Shown: positions 1-9,301, counted from the stretch's first letter. The stretch: 64,000 bases of DNA from JACDAE01 sp963744875 (GCA_963744875.1 CAVUVQ010000010.1:248001-312000); one strand, 5' to 3'. The notes: generated by a model from the sequence alone, not told the origin. Made by a program: numbers and translations.

Positions 1-1
1 C

Positions 2-565
2 GAGGAAGCGTTTGAAATTCTGGTGTCCCGCTATCAAACGCCACTTTTTCACTTCATTCGTCGTTGTATTAAAGACTACGAACTGGCACATGATATATTG
101 CAACACGTCTTCTTCCAACTCTATCTGCACGTTCCCAAGCTGAGCGCTAATCTTTCCACGCTCCGCACCAGAGAACCTGTCAAATCCTGGCTATACCAGG
201 TTGCCTGGAACCGTTGTATGGATGAACTGCGTAAGAAACGGCCGCTTCTCTTCTCAGAGCTGGAGTTCGGCGAAGAGGACGAAGAATGGTCATTTCTGGA
301 AATGATACCCGATCCGCGCCCATTGCCAGAGGAGCTGGCGGAGCGATCAGACATGCAAAGAAGTCTGCAACAGGCTATTGAGGCGCTACCATCCAAATTT
401 CGTTGTATCGTTCTTTTACGTTACACATCGGGGCTTACATTTGTAGAAATCGGGGAGATGCTGAATATTCCACAGAATACAGCAAAAACTTATTTTCAGC
501 GTGCACGCCCATTATTACGTACAGCTCTAGCGGCTCAGAGCCAACCTGTAACTCTCCGTCCATGA
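2..565 (+). CDS. ECF-type RNA polymerase sigma factor, 5' end outside window
   Basis: The reading frame is open from base 2, so the start lies left of the window; about 187 residues are visible. The GTG at 23 is internal, because the residues before it (EEAFEIL) continue the usual sigma region 2.1 pattern. Region 2 spans roughly the first 85 residues, with the core-binding and -10-reading helices ending in WLYQVAWNRCMDELRKKR. A charged linker follows, then region 4 (LPSKFRCIVLLRYTSGLTFVEIGEMLNIPQNTAKTY in pieces), the helix-turn-helix that reads the -35 element. Its likely role is to redirect RNA polymerase to a small regulon. No anti-sigma factor gene follows within the window; the next gene is convergent. 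The family is clear, the stimulus unknown. Confidence 0.9.
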   Translation, partial: EEAFEILVSRYQTPLFHFIRRCIKDYELAHDILQHVFFQLYLHVPKLSANLSTLRTREPVKSWLYQVAWNRCMDELRKKRPLLFSELEFGEEDEEWSFLEMIPDPRPLPEELAERSDMQRSLQQAIEALPSKFRCIVLLRYTSGLTFVEIGEMLNIPQNTAKTYFQRARPLLRTALAAQSQPVTLRP

Positions 566-659
566 GGGAGATGTGAGTAGAGGTGCACGCAAGGTGCACT
601 GATTCCAACAAATGAGAGATGCACAAAAAATGATGCGTCAAAAATCGAGAAACGCATGT

Positions 660-700
660 AAAACGGTAGGGACTCGATTGTATCGAGTCCCTACCGTTTT
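660..700. terminator. Perfect 19-bp palindrome between convergent genes
   Basis: Arms 660-678 and 682-700 are exact complements with a 3-nt loop. A-rich on the left and ending in TTTT on the right, it can act as an intrinsic terminator in either direction, between the sigma factor (ends 565) and the carboxypeptidase (ends 753 on the other strand). It contains GTAGGGACTCGA, the end module shared with other palindromes in this window. Confidence 0.75.
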
Positions 701-752
701 AAGTGTATGACAGGCATTGGAGTAGGTGACACCTCAACCCCATCACATTCCT

Positions 753-2600
753 CTATACCAGCTTACATTGCCTGCTAGATGTATTACATTGTAGCATACC
801 CCGATCAAAGCGCTGACTCACCAGCGTCGTCTCGGATGCAGCAGGACTACTTTCAGGATAACCGAACTTTTGTAGACCACCATTCTTATCAAAATAATTA
901 AGCATGATGCCTGAAATACTATAGCCCGTATATACATAATAGCGGCCAGCATCGGCGGTTGGAACGGTAATTGTTTTTGTATCTCTGGCAAAGTAGTTCC
1001 AATCGCTATCATAGGGGATTGGGCTGACGAGATCGCTATCATGTGGAGAAACCCACTGGAAGCTGTTAAAACCCCAGTTCATGAGGTCGCGCATATCTGT
1101 CCACCAGTCGTTCGTGTGCATGGTAACCCCGATCAGGTGATGATGGTTGCGTGTGACGGAGACGACCTGGATAAAATTGCTCGCGCCATCCCAACCTGGC
1201 TTGCCACCATCCACGCCTGGATACCACCAGAGAAACTGATTGCCATTAAACATCACGTGCTCCGCATGTTGCGCCGTTTTCGCCAGCGTATATTGCTTTG
1301 TGCCACTGATTTGATGCAGCAGAGGAATATTCATTACCACCTTGCCCAGCACTGCGAGATCGTGGGCACTGGAGTAATGGCCGTCCTCTAGCAATCCATG
1401 TGGATTCATGTAATGCGTATCGTGCAAGCCCAACTGCGCTGCACGCTGATTTATCATGTTCACGAACGTTGGTAAATTGCCACCAATGGCGTCGGCGACC
1501 GCAGTTGCAGCATCGTTGCCGGACATAAGAAACATGCCATAGAGCAACTCACGCAACGTATATGTCTCACCCTTTTTAATGCCCATTACAGAACTATCAG
1601 CAGCTAACTGATTAATGTCGTTACTGATGACATTATTAATGGTAATTTTCTGCTCTGGATTTCCCTTCTCAGCGGCCAGTAGCGCCGTCATAAGTTTGGT
1701 TGTGCTGAGCATGGGCAGGTGCATAAAGGGATTATGAGCGTAAAGTGTGGCACCTGTGTCGGCATCCAGCAGATAAGCTGAAGTCGCAAAAACTGGCGGT
1801 GCGGGATGAGTAGTATTGGCTGGCGTGATTGCGAGTGTGTGAGGATCTGAGGTAGAGCCGCCCGTAACCGACTGTACTCCACCAGAATTAGCAGGAGCAC
1901 TTCCAAAAATGAGCGTCATGGGATGATTATTATTTGTGATAGCATTAACGACCATAGGCGAAACAAGCAAAAGAACGACACCTATCGATATAACCAGCAT
2001 AAGTTTGCGATTATGGCTGGCCCGCTGTAGGAAGGTCCAAAACGGATGGCGTTGCTTTTTGGTGCGTTTCCCTTGTGAGCGATAGGCTGATGGACCCGAG
2101 GGTGGTTCATAAACGGTGGAGATGGAGGGGCGACGACGGTGTGCCACCATAATCTTCGTTGCGGTACGAGGTACTGCATCCGTATGGTCGGTATGTTCTT
2201 CAAGGACATCATCTAGTAAATCTTCGTCATATATTCTTGTGCGTGATACTTTATGATGATAAGAAGAAGGATGAGGAGATGGGCGCTCACTGCGGTTAGT
2301 TCGGGTTCGTGATGACGGAGCCGACCGTGTACTGCGTACAGAGGAAAGGCGCGTTCTTTCGACCCGGACAACTTTCTCAGTAGAGGTCTGTCGAACGGGA
2401 TCCTTAGGAGCACGCACGCTTCTATCATCTACTTCGTCGAGACCTAATGACGCTCGTTTCACCTTCGGCACTTCAGGATGTTCGTCGCTATAATAATAAG
2501 AACGTGAAGAATTATATGAACGCGCTGGCCTATATCGGGGTCCAGTTCGTTGCCTGGGCGTCTGGTCCATCGTCTCGTCATCTTCTGGCGGTGTATACAT
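753..2600 (-). CDS. Membrane-anchored D-alanyl-D-alanine carboxypeptidase (PBP5/DacF family)
   Basis: Predicted serine peptidase that trims the terminal D-Ala of peptidoglycan stem peptides outside the membrane. A cytoplasmic Arg/Ser-rich, low-complexity N-terminus of about 200 residues precedes one transmembrane helix (LMLVISIGVVLLLVSP), then the peptidase domain: SxxK as STTK (bases near 1700), SxN as SGN (near 1520) and the third motif as KPG (near 1195) instead of KTG. A C-terminal segment with FGYPESSP and QRFDRGML resembles the LGFP-type repeats of secreted Chloroflexota proteins. I place the start at the ATG at 2600, preceded by GGAG 11 nt upstream; a TTG at 2630 would add ten residues but has no ribosome site. 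The long basic N-terminus and the Thr-to-Pro change are unusual. Confidence 0.85.
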   Translation of the reverse strand: MYTPPEDDETMDQTPRQRTGPRYRPARSYNSSRSYYYSDEHPEVPKVKRASLGLDEVDDRSVRAPKDPVRQTSTEKVVRVERTRLSSVRSTRSAPSSRTRTNRSERPSPHPSSYHHKVSRTRIYDEDLLDDVLEEHTDHTDAVPRTATKIMVAHRRRPSISTVYEPPSGPSAYRSQGKRTKKQRHPFWTFLQRASHNRKLMLVISIGVVLLLVSPMVVNAITNNNHPMTLIFGSAPANSGGVQSVTGGSTSDPHTLAITPANTTHPAPPVFATSAYLLDADTGATLYAHNPFMHLPMLSTTKLMTALLAAEKGNPEQKITINNVISNDINQLAADSSVMGIKKGETYTLRELLYGMFLMSGNDAATAVADAIGGNLPTFVNMINQRAAQLGLHDTHYMNPHGLLEDGHYSSAHDLAVLGKVVMNIPLLHQISGTKQYTLAKTAQHAEHVMFNGNQFLWWYPGVDGGKPGWDGASNFIQVVSVTRNHHHLIGVTMHTNDWWTDMRDLMNWGFNSFQWVSPHDSDLVSPIPYDSDWNYFARDTKTITVPTADAGRYYVYTGYSISGIMLNYFDKNGGLQKFGYPESSPAASETTLVSQRFDRGMLQCNTSSRQCKLV

Positions 2601-2691
2601 GCGCCAATCATCTCCATTCCCATCAAACAAGCAAAAATGTAATTACTGCACGATTTGCCATACCGACTTTTATGTATATGTTATTATACCT

Positions 2692-2721
2692 ATCTTACTC
2701 AGCATATGTCTCTGTTGTCAA
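2692..2721 (-). promoter_or_regulatory. Candidate sigma-70 promoter for the carboxypeptidase gene
   Basis: On the minus strand, TTGACA (2716-2721) is followed after 18 bp by TAAGAT (2692-2697). A perfect TATAAT also lies at 2683-2688 but without a matching -35. The rest of 2631-2938 holds no gene that I can support. Confidence 0.4.
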
Positions 2722-2938
2722 CTCTTGTCTTGAAGTTTATTCGCGAAATTATTTTACAATTCCTTGCGGATTTCCTCAAATTTAACTGTTAGAGTTAGTA
2801 GGTAGTATATAGGAGCATATGCCCATTTGCAATTTTAGCCCTTGCCATATAGGAGACATCGCAATCATTTCTGGGAGGGGCTAAATTGATGGCACTCGTC
2901 CGTCCGGACTCGCATACCTATAAAGAACGAGAGAAATA

Positions 2939-3637
2939 ATGAGATTGCTGGTGATTGAGGATGAACCTGATCTTGCCCAGGCATTGGCGAAGGGCTTGCG
3001 GCACCAGGGCTATGCAGTCGATATTGCATACGATGGATTGGCTGGTTGGGAACTGGCCTCCGTCAATGAATATGATCTTTTGATTCTGGACCTGAATCTG
3101 CCTGAAATGGATGGCCTGGAGGTCTGCCAGCGTGTAAGGATCGGCCAACCTGCACTCCTCATTCTGGTACTTACGGCGCGGAGCCAGGCCGAAGAACGGG
3201 TAGTTGGCCTTGATCAGGGAGCCGACGATTATATGGTGAAGCCGTTCCATTTCGCGGAACTGGCGGCGCGTATCCGCGCCCTTTTGCGGAGAGATATGCG
3301 CGTTCGTGCTCATCTTTTGCAGCATAAAGACTTAAAGTTAGATGCCAAAGCACGTGTGGCCTGGCGCGGGAATCGTCGCCTGGAGCTGACAAGCAAAGAG
3401 TTCGGTATCCTGGAATATCTGTTACATCACCAGGGCGAGGTCGTCAGCCAGGAACAGCTATTAGAGCATGTCTGGGATATGCAAGCCAATCCATTGACAA
3501 ATACAGTACGTGTCCATATGAATTCGTTACGGCGCAAATTGGAGGATATGACTGATACGGATTGCTACATCGAGACCATTGTAAGTCAAGGATATCGTAT
3601 TGGCGCTCTACCGGATCCTCAGGAGAGCATGTTATGA
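2939..3637 (+). CDS. OmpR/PhoB-family response regulator
   Basis: 232 residues. The receiver domain occupies about residues 1-115, with the acidic pair in VIEDEPD, the phospho-acceptor Asp in LLILDLNLPEMDG (about residue 51), the switch Thr in VLTARS and the Lys in MVKPF. The winged-helix DNA-binding domain covers about 125-228 (LTSKEFGILEYLLHHQGEV, then VRVHMNSLRRKLE and GYRIG). It overlaps the downstream histidine kinase by 4 bp (ATGA), so the two are translationally coupled and form one two-component system. The efflux genes that follow on the same strand are the most obvious targets (inference). Confidence 0.95.
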   Translation: MRLLVIEDEPDLAQALAKGLRHQGYAVDIAYDGLAGWELASVNEYDLLILDLNLPEMDGLEVCQRVRIGQPALLILVLTARSQAEERVVGLDQGADDYMVKPFHFAELAARIRALLRRDMRVRAHLLQHKDLKLDAKARVAWRGNRRLELTSKEFGILEYLLHHQGEVVSQEQLLEHVWDMQANPLTNTVRVHMNSLRRKLEDMTDTDCYIETIVSQGYRIGALPDPQESML

Positions 3638-4818
3638 AATATTCTTTGCGTATATTTCAACCCAAAAGGCGTCGTCTCCCCTTGCGACTGAGACTGGCAC
3701 TCTGGTCGGGAGGATTAACGCTTATCCTGAGCTTTTTCCTGCTGTTCCTTATTAATGCCACCGCCTTTAGCGCCTTTCCCCGCATTATACGCGACATCAA
3801 TCCTGTTGCTTATAATCGCGTCCTGCATAGTCCACGTCACCGCACCTTTACTCTTTTCGGTGCCTTTGGACAACGTTTCAATCCGCTGGAAGGTGCCCTT
3901 CTACAAGAATTGCAGAGTGCCTCACTGCTTGGTCTGGGGCTTGTTGCGGTGCTCAGTGGTGTGAGCGCCTACTGGTTAGCTGGCGTTGCCTTACGTCCGG
4001 TACGTCAGGTACGGGAAGCTGCCCAGAAGGTCAGTGCGAGCACCTTGCATACACGTTTAGCACTGGAAGGGCCAGAGGATGAAGTCAAAGAACTTGCGGA
4101 TACCTTTGATGAGATGCTTGGACGCCTGGAACATAACTTTGCCTGCCAGAGTCGTTTCGTCGCTGATGTAGCGCATGAACTGCGTACACCTCTGGCCTCG
4201 CTACGTACGAATATGGAGGTCGTGACTACGGACGAGGAAGCGACCATAGCTGATTATCGCGCTATGTCTGCAGCTCAGGAAAGAGCTTTAACACGGCTGG
4301 AATGCCTGGTATCCGATCTACTCATCCTGGCGAAATCTGAGCAACCCATTATCTGTAGCGAAGTTGCACTCACGCCCCTGATCGAGGAAATATTTTATGA
4401 TCTGGAGCATGAAGCCGCGGGCAACCAGATCGCATTACATACTGCAAGTGAGAACGAAATCCTCGTGCAGGGAAACGGGCCGCTATTGACACGTGCATTG
4501 AGCAATCTCATAGCGAATGCTATTTACTATAATCGCCCAGGTGGCGAGGTAGTGGTCTCAGTCGAGCAGAAAGACGCATGGGCTATCGTACGCGTGGCCG
4601 ATACTGGTATTGGCATTAATCCTGCACAGCAAACATATGTTTTCGACCGTTTCTATCGGGTAGATTCTTCGCGTGCACGTCATAAAGGAGGCGCAGGCTT
4701 AGGACTCTCAATTGTTTCTGCCATCGTACAACAACACAACGGCAATGTTCAGGTAGAGAGTACTGCTGACAAAGGAAGCATTTTCACCATGTGCTTACCT
4801 GTCTCGCCTCAGACTTAA
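3634..4818 (+). CDS. Sensor histidine kinase partner of the OmpR-type regulator
   Basis: 394 residues from the ATG at 3634, which overlaps the regulator's stop codon and has AGGAG just upstream; an in-frame start at 3562 lies inside the regulator and is unlikely. Order of parts: basic cytoplasmic tail, transmembrane helix 1 (about 25-47), a short extracellular loop of about 55 residues, transmembrane helix 2 (LGLVAVLSGVSAYWLAG), HAMP linker, HisKA domain with the phospho-acceptor His in FVADVAHELRTPLASL, and an HATPase_c domain with N box NLIANAIYYN, G1 box DTGIGI and G2 box GGAGLGLSI. The short external loop suggests sensing in or at the membrane. Confidence 0.95.
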   Translation: MKYSLRIFQPKRRRLPLRLRLALWSGGLTLILSFFLLFLINATAFSAFPRIIRDINPVAYNRVLHSPRHRTFTLFGAFGQRFNPLEGALLQELQSASLLGLGLVAVLSGVSAYWLAGVALRPVRQVREAAQKVSASTLHTRLALEGPEDEVKELADTFDEMLGRLEHNFACQSRFVADVAHELRTPLASLRTNMEVVTTDEEATIADYRAMSAAQERALTRLECLVSDLLILAKSEQPIICSEVALTPLIEEIFYDLEHEAAGNQIALHTASENEILVQGNGPLLTRALSNLIANAIYYNRPGGEVVVSVEQKDAWAIVRVADTGIGINPAQQTYVFDRFYRVDSSRARHKGGAGLGLSIVSAIVQQHNGNVQVESTADKGSIFTMCLPVSPQT

Positions 4819-4905
4819 CAGGAACTTTATCTCTCTTCTGATACACTCTCAGCAGCACAATGGAAAGCACATCTTATATGCAGATGCCGAAGGAGGTATA
4901 CAATT

Positions 4906-5715
4906 ATGCATTTAGATAAATCAAAAGGCAGCCTATTTATGGGGGTTGCGTTCCTATTTCTCCTCACAATGGTGAGCGCGGCCTGTGGTTCAATTGGAAG
5001 TTCCACCACGGCCAGTGGTGGGACAACGAATGTTACTCCGACTGCTACCTGTCCGCCCAATCGTTTCAAGACGGCTACAGGGACGCTGCAAAGTGTCACC
5101 GGAACTTCTTTGCTTGTCCATAGCACTCAGGGAAGTGTGCAGGCAAATTATGCAACTACGACACGTATTCAACGTGAAGCGACCGTTGCAACATCCGCAT
5201 TAAAAGAGGGCACATTTGTTACGGTTGCCGTGAAACAAGATACGAGCGGGAACTACACAGCAACACGCATCACTCTCGTCGCCAATAGGACGGGCGGGAC
5301 GGGTGGATTTGGCGGTGGAAATGGCACAGGTCGATTTGGTGGTGGAACAGGTGCTAATGGTGGGACGGGACGAACTAGAAATGCAAACTGTTTTCGGCAG
5401 GGTGGTGGGGCTAATGGTGGTGCATTTGGTGGAGGTGCTGGCGCTGGTGGAACGACCAGTGCAAATACGCTTACGGGAACGACAGGGCAATTGAATGGTA
5501 GTACACTTACAATAACCGATCTACAGGGTTCTAACTACACCGTCACGCTGGATGCGGCAACCCAGATCGTTCAATTCCAGACAGCTACAGCCAGTGCCCT
5601 GAAAAACGGTGCCAGTATCACCTTAACAGGCTCGGCTGACAGCAAGGGAGTTATCACAGCCCAAAATATTACAGTCTTGCTTCCTACCAGCAGTACAGCG
5701 GGTTCGGCGGCATAA
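4906..5715 (+). CDS. Lipoprotein with two DUF5666-like domains and a Gly-rich linker
   Basis: 269 residues. The signal peptide ends in a lipobox (MVSAACGS, Cys about residue 27), so the protein is probably lipid-anchored on the outer face of the membrane. Two similar beta-rich modules follow, each with the pattern G-x-L/Q-x-V/L-x-G-x-x-L and a closing A-x-x-I-T/N (about residues 55-125 and 185-262), as in DUF5666 proteins. Between them lies a linker of Gly, Asn and Thr with repeated GGFGGG/RFGGG units and one Cys. AAGGAGGT sits 8 nt before the ATG, a strong ribosome site. It lies between the two-component pair and the efflux genes, so a periplasm-like accessory role in the efflux system is plausible but not shown. 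Confidence 0.75.
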   Translation: MHLDKSKGSLFMGVAFLFLLTMVSAACGSIGSSTTASGGTTNVTPTATCPPNRFKTATGTLQSVTGTSLLVHSTQGSVQANYATTTRIQREATVATSALKEGTFVTVAVKQDTSGNYTATRITLVANRTGGTGGFGGGNGTGRFGGGTGANGGTGRTRNANCFRQGGGANGGAFGGGAGAGGTTSANTLTGTTGQLNGSTLTITDLQGSNYTVTLDAATQIVQFQTATASALKNGASITLTGSADSKGVITAQNITVLLPTSSTAGSAA

Positions 5716-5774
5716 TACTCTGTTGGAATGTCATAAGTGTATAGTTGAAGAGAAAAGATAAGGATATAAATTTT

Positions 5775-6983
5775 ATGGCAGAGGACGTTGATGTCAAATT
5801 TCAGCCTTTGCTGGATGACGAAGAGAACGACGCCGACTCATATAGTTTTCAGCCTGAACGAAGACGCGGCGCTCGTGGCTGGTTGATCGTGTTGATCATT
5901 GTGCTCATACTTGCTCTAGCTGGCGGTGGCCTGTATTATTGGCAACAGAGTAAGAAGGTACCCGTCACCTACACAACGGCAGCCGTCACTGTGGGCAACC
6001 TCAGCACAACTATTTCCGCTACTGGTCCGATCAGTGCACATGCCGTCTACTCGCTCAACTTCTCGAATGCGGGACAGGTCAGCGAGATTGATGTCAAGGT
6101 TGGACAGCATGTCACTCAGGGCCAGGTGCTTGCGAAGCTTTATATTAATAACAACACCAGCCGTGTTGCAGAACTCACAGCCCCCGAAGCTGCTACAGTA
6201 GCAGCCATTAATGGAGTCGTGGGTGAAAGCGGCGGCTCCAGTGGCGGCGGCGGTGCCAGTTCTGGAAGTTCTTCCTCAGCCTTTATGACGTTGATTGACA
6301 TCAGTTCATTGAACATCACGGCCCAGGTCAACGAATCAGATATAGCTAATGTTAAGGTAGGGCAGGCCGCTCAATTTACCATAGCATCCTATCCTTCCGC
6401 AACGTTTCGCGCCTCAGTTTCGAGCATTGACCTGATTGGGCAGACCTCTTCAAGCGTCGTAACCTTTCCGGTGCACCTGACGGTCGACCAGAACTCGCTT
6501 AATGGGAATAATCTTTATCCGGGGATGACGGCAACCGTCAATATCACGACGGCCCAACGTATTGGTGCTTTACTTGTGCCAGCATCCGCAATTAGCTTTA
6601 CCAGTACGGCGCTTCAAGCTGGTGAAGTGAGTCGCAGCGCGATCACCGCGCTTACTGGTGGTGCAGCCAGTGCCACTGGCAGTACAAGCACTTCTACCAG
6701 CGGCAGCAGCAGAGTAGTATTGACACTCAATAATGGAGTTTTGACGCCTGTTCTGATCAAGACCGGGCTGAATAGTGGACAATTTGTAGAGGTGCTTTCA
6801 GGTTTACAAGAAGGATCTCAGGTCGTTGTAAGCCAGACGGGCGGCAACACAACAACGACAACGACCACACGCACTGGAACGGGTGGCGGCGGATTTGGCG
6901 GCGGTGGATTTGGCGGCGGTGGATTTGGTGGCGGTGGCGGTGGTGGTGGCGGACGTGGTACAGGTACAGGTGCGGGAGGTTAA
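5775..6983 (+). CDS. MacA/HlyD-type membrane fusion protein of an ABC efflux system
   Basis: 402 residues from the ATG at 5775 (AGGA 10 nt upstream); a TTG at 5745 would add ten residues with no better ribosome site. A cytoplasmic acidic tail and one transmembrane helix (GWLIVLIIVLILALAGGGLYYW in pieces, about 37-57) lead into an adaptor with a barrel-sandwich lipoyl-like half (GQVSEIDVKVGQHVTQGQ), a short Ser/Gly linker in place of a long coiled coil, and beta-barrel and membrane-proximal domains (ESDIANVKVGQAAQFT; LYPGMTATVNI). The end is a tail of poly-Thr then (G)nF repeats, about 45 residues. It directly precedes the ATPase (2-nt gap), forming a MacAB-like set. The short hairpin fits a single-membrane cell. 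Confidence 0.88.
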   Translation: MAEDVDVKFQPLLDDEENDADSYSFQPERRRGARGWLIVLIIVLILALAGGGLYYWQQSKKVPVTYTTAAVTVGNLSTTISATGPISAHAVYSLNFSNAGQVSEIDVKVGQHVTQGQVLAKLYINNNTSRVAELTAPEAATVAAINGVVGESGGSSGGGGASSGSSSSAFMTLIDISSLNITAQVNESDIANVKVGQAAQFTIASYPSATFRASVSSIDLIGQTSSSVVTFPVHLTVDQNSLNGNNLYPGMTATVNITTAQRIGALLVPASAISFTSTALQAGEVSRSAITALTGGAASATGSTSTSTSGSSRVVLTLNNGVLTPVLIKTGLNSGQFVEVLSGLQEGSQVVVSQTGGNTTTTTTTRTGTGGGGFGGGGFGGGGFGGGGGGGGGRGTGTGAGG

Positions 6984-6985
6984 GC

Positions 6986-7876
6986 ATGATGTCTCATAAC
7001 GAACAGGCACACGACGAAACAGTAGTCGATACCCATGCTGACAAACAGGCACATGATGAGGCAATGATAGAGGATCCCGTTGAACAGGCCGAGCCACCCG
7101 CAAAGGTACAGCGAAGTGTAGGGATACCACCAATCATTCGCGTCGAGAAGCTGGGCAAGAACTACATCATGGGCCGTACCGTTGTTCCGGCGCTACGTGG
7201 CGTCAATCTAGAGGTACGCTCAGGCGAAATTGTGGCAATCATGGGACCATCCGGTTCAGGCAAGTCAACCTTTATGAATATTATCGGATGCCTGGATCGT
7301 CCCACTATTGGCAGCTATCATATCGATGGGATGCCTGTGAGCAAGATGAGCGCGGGACAACTCGCTGATGTGCGGAATCAGAAGATTGGTTTTGTCTTCC
7401 AGAGCTTCAATTTGTTGCCCTGGATGACGGCCCAGGCAAACGTCCAGTTGCCCCTGGTCTATGCTGGCTTGCCAACTCACGAGCGCGAACGACGTGCGAT
7501 GCGAGCACTCTCACTGGTCGGACTCAAGACCCGTGCCAACCACCGACCAATGGAGCTTTCAGGTGGTCAGCAACAGCGTGTCGCGATTGCGCGTGCGCTG
7601 GTAACCAATCCATCGATGATCCTGGCAGATGAACCAACGGGCAACCTGGATACCCATACCAGCGTTGAGATTATGGCAATTCTCCAGCAACTCAATGCAC
7701 GGGGAATGACTGTTATTCTGGTGACGCATGAAAGTGATATCGCTGATTACTGTCGGCGCAAAGTTGTCTTTCGAGATGGCCGCGTGGTCGACGATGAGAT
7801 CAACACCGATCAGCGTTCGGCCCTGGCACAAATAACAGCTCGTCCTGCAGCAGAGGAAAAGAAGGTGGCGCAATGA
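6986..7876 (+). CDS. MacB-type ABC transporter ATP-binding protein
   Basis: 296 residues. A hydrophilic acidic extension of about 45 residues precedes a standard LolD/MacB-type ATPase domain: Walker A GPSGSGKST, Q-loop in FVFQSFNLLPWMTA, signature LSGGQQQRVAIARAL, Walker B MILADEPTGNLD, and switch His in VTHESD. It should power substrate export together with the permease that follows, with which it shares a 4-bp ATGA overlap. Two ATGs lie in tandem at 6986 and 6989. The N-terminal extension has no recognised domain. Confidence 0.93.
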   Translation: MMSHNEQAHDETVVDTHADKQAHDEAMIEDPVEQAEPPAKVQRSVGIPPIIRVEKLGKNYIMGRTVVPALRGVNLEVRSGEIVAIMGPSGSGKSTFMNIIGCLDRPTIGSYHIDGMPVSKMSAGQLADVRNQKIGFVFQSFNLLPWMTAQANVQLPLVYAGLPTHERERRAMRALSLVGLKTRANHRPMELSGGQQQRVAIARALVTNPSMILADEPTGNLDTHTSVEIMAILQQLNARGMTVILVTHESDIADYCRRKVVFRDGRVVDDEINTDQRSALAQITARPAAEEKKVAQ

Positions 7877-9210
7877 GTGTTTCAAAACCTGCAAGTCAGG
7901 TAGCAGCTTCTAACGGAAAAGCGCCATCTGCACCACCCAGACCTCCAGTGCGGAAAAAGTCTTATCGGCGAAGAAGAGGGTTACTCGCCCTCTTCCAGAG
8001 TTGCTCCAGTGCATTAGAAGCAATCCGGTCCAATAAAACACGCTCTTTGCTCACCGCCCTTGGCATCATTATCGGTGTCGCGGCAGTGATTATGGTCGTC
8101 GGCGTCAGCGAAAGCAACACAGCGGTGATTAATCAGCGCCTCTCATCGGCCCTCAATCCGAACGAACTGGTGATCCGGGCGGGGAGCACAAATAGCGGAG
8201 GAGTCAGGGGAGGAGCTGGCACCAAAACGACGTTGACTCAGGCTGATGCGGATGCCATTTCAGCGCAGGTACAGCACGTATCAGCGGTAAGCCCCGTCGT
8301 CAACGCAAATGGGCAGGTTGTTTTCCAGAACCAGAACTGGTCAACCACGATCCAGGGTGTCTATCCTGATTATCAGCAGGTTGGTAGCTGGAAAATGCAG
8401 GAGGGAAGCTTTTTCTCGACTGCTGACGAACAGAGCGCCACGACGGTCGCAGTTGTTGGGCAGACGGTCGTCAATAATCTGTTTACTCCCCTGGGACTTG
8501 ATCCCATCGGGCAACAGGTGCGTATCGGCAGCGTCCAGTTCACCATCGTGGGAGTGTTGACGGCCAAAGGCTCCAACGGGGGCTTTAATGATCCTGATGA
8601 TGTCGTCTATGTTCCCTTTAGTACGGCGCAAGGGCGCTTGACGGGTGGGCGCAATGCCAGTTCCATCGATGTAATCGTCGATAATAGTTCTAACGTGACC
8701 GCAACACAAAACGCCGTCGAACAATTAATGGAGCAGCAGCATCATATCACGGATCCAACCCTCGATGATTTCACGATTCAGAACCAATCACAAATTTTGC
8801 AGACGGTACAAAGTACGTCTCAGACGTTAACAGAATTGCTCATTAGCGTCGCGGCGATCTCGCTTATCGTTGGTGGTATTGGGATCATGAATATCATGCT
8901 CGTCTCAGTCACCGAGCGTACACGCGAAATAGGTATTCGCATTGCCATTGGTGCTCATCCTGGCGATGTTATGACGCAATTCCTGGTCGAAGCGTTTATG
9001 CTCAGCGCCCTGGGTGGCATTGTGGGCATTGCGCTCGGCATTGCAGGTTCTTATGTCGTCTCGTTTGTGAACTCCAGTCCGTTTGCGCTCAGTCCGCTGG
9101 CGGTGCTGATCGCGTTCCTGTTCTCGGCTGTCGTTGGGATCGTCTTCGGCTTCTATCCTGCTCGTCGTGCGGCGCGTCTCGATCCAATCGTGGCACTACG
9201 TACGGAATGA
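7873..9210 (+). CDS. MacB-like permease (FtsX-family) of the ABC efflux system
   Basis: 445 residues. A Pro/Arg-rich cytoplasmic start leads to the first transmembrane helix (TALGIIIGVAAVIMVVGV), then a large extracytoplasmic MacB-type core domain of about 200 residues, and three closely spaced helices at the end (about 325-440) with the family signature GGIGIMNIMLVSVTERTREIG. The final PARRAARLDPIVALR motif is typical of the MacB/FtsX family. Together with the adaptor and ATPase it makes a tripartite pump without an outer-membrane channel in the cluster. It is the last gene of the run that starts at 2939. Confidence 0.93.
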   Translation: MSVSKPASQVAASNGKAPSAPPRPPVRKKSYRRRRGLLALFQSCSSALEAIRSNKTRSLLTALGIIIGVAAVIMVVGVSESNTAVINQRLSSALNPNELVIRAGSTNSGGVRGGAGTKTTLTQADADAISAQVQHVSAVSPVVNANGQVVFQNQNWSTTIQGVYPDYQQVGSWKMQEGSFFSTADEQSATTVAVVGQTVVNNLFTPLGLDPIGQQVRIGSVQFTIVGVLTAKGSNGGFNDPDDVVYVPFSTAQGRLTGGRNASSIDVIVDNSSNVTATQNAVEQLMEQQHHITDPTLDDFTIQNQSQILQTVQSTSQTLTELLISVAAISLIVGGIGIMNIMLVSVTERTREIGIRIAIGAHPGDVMTQFLVEAFMLSALGGIVGIALGIAGSYVVSFVNSSPFALSPLAVLIAFLFSAVVGIVFGFYPARRAARLDPIVALRTE

Positions 9211-9213
9211 TTT

Positions 9214-9301
9214 GTAGGGGCCAGATTGATCGCGCCCGAGAGTGTGTGGAAGCATTCATCATGCCGGACACACTCTCGGGCGCGATCAATCTGGCCCCTA
9301 C
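9214..9301. repeat. Perfect 34-bp inverted repeat just after the permease stop codon
   Basis: Arms 9214-9247 and 9268-9301 are exact complements around a 20-nt spacer. Each arm starts with GTAGGGGCC and contains AGATTGATCGCGCCCG. The left arm begins 3 nt after the stop codon of the permease gene. It can form a very stable hairpin and likely acts as a transcript end or stabiliser. The same modules recur at 26.6, 29.2, 38.9 and 50.9 kb. Confidence 0.85.

Noticed and set aside
6880..6975. GGC/GGT-rich repeat as a DNA element
   Set aside because: It is in frame and encodes the Gly/Phe tail of the adaptor protein.
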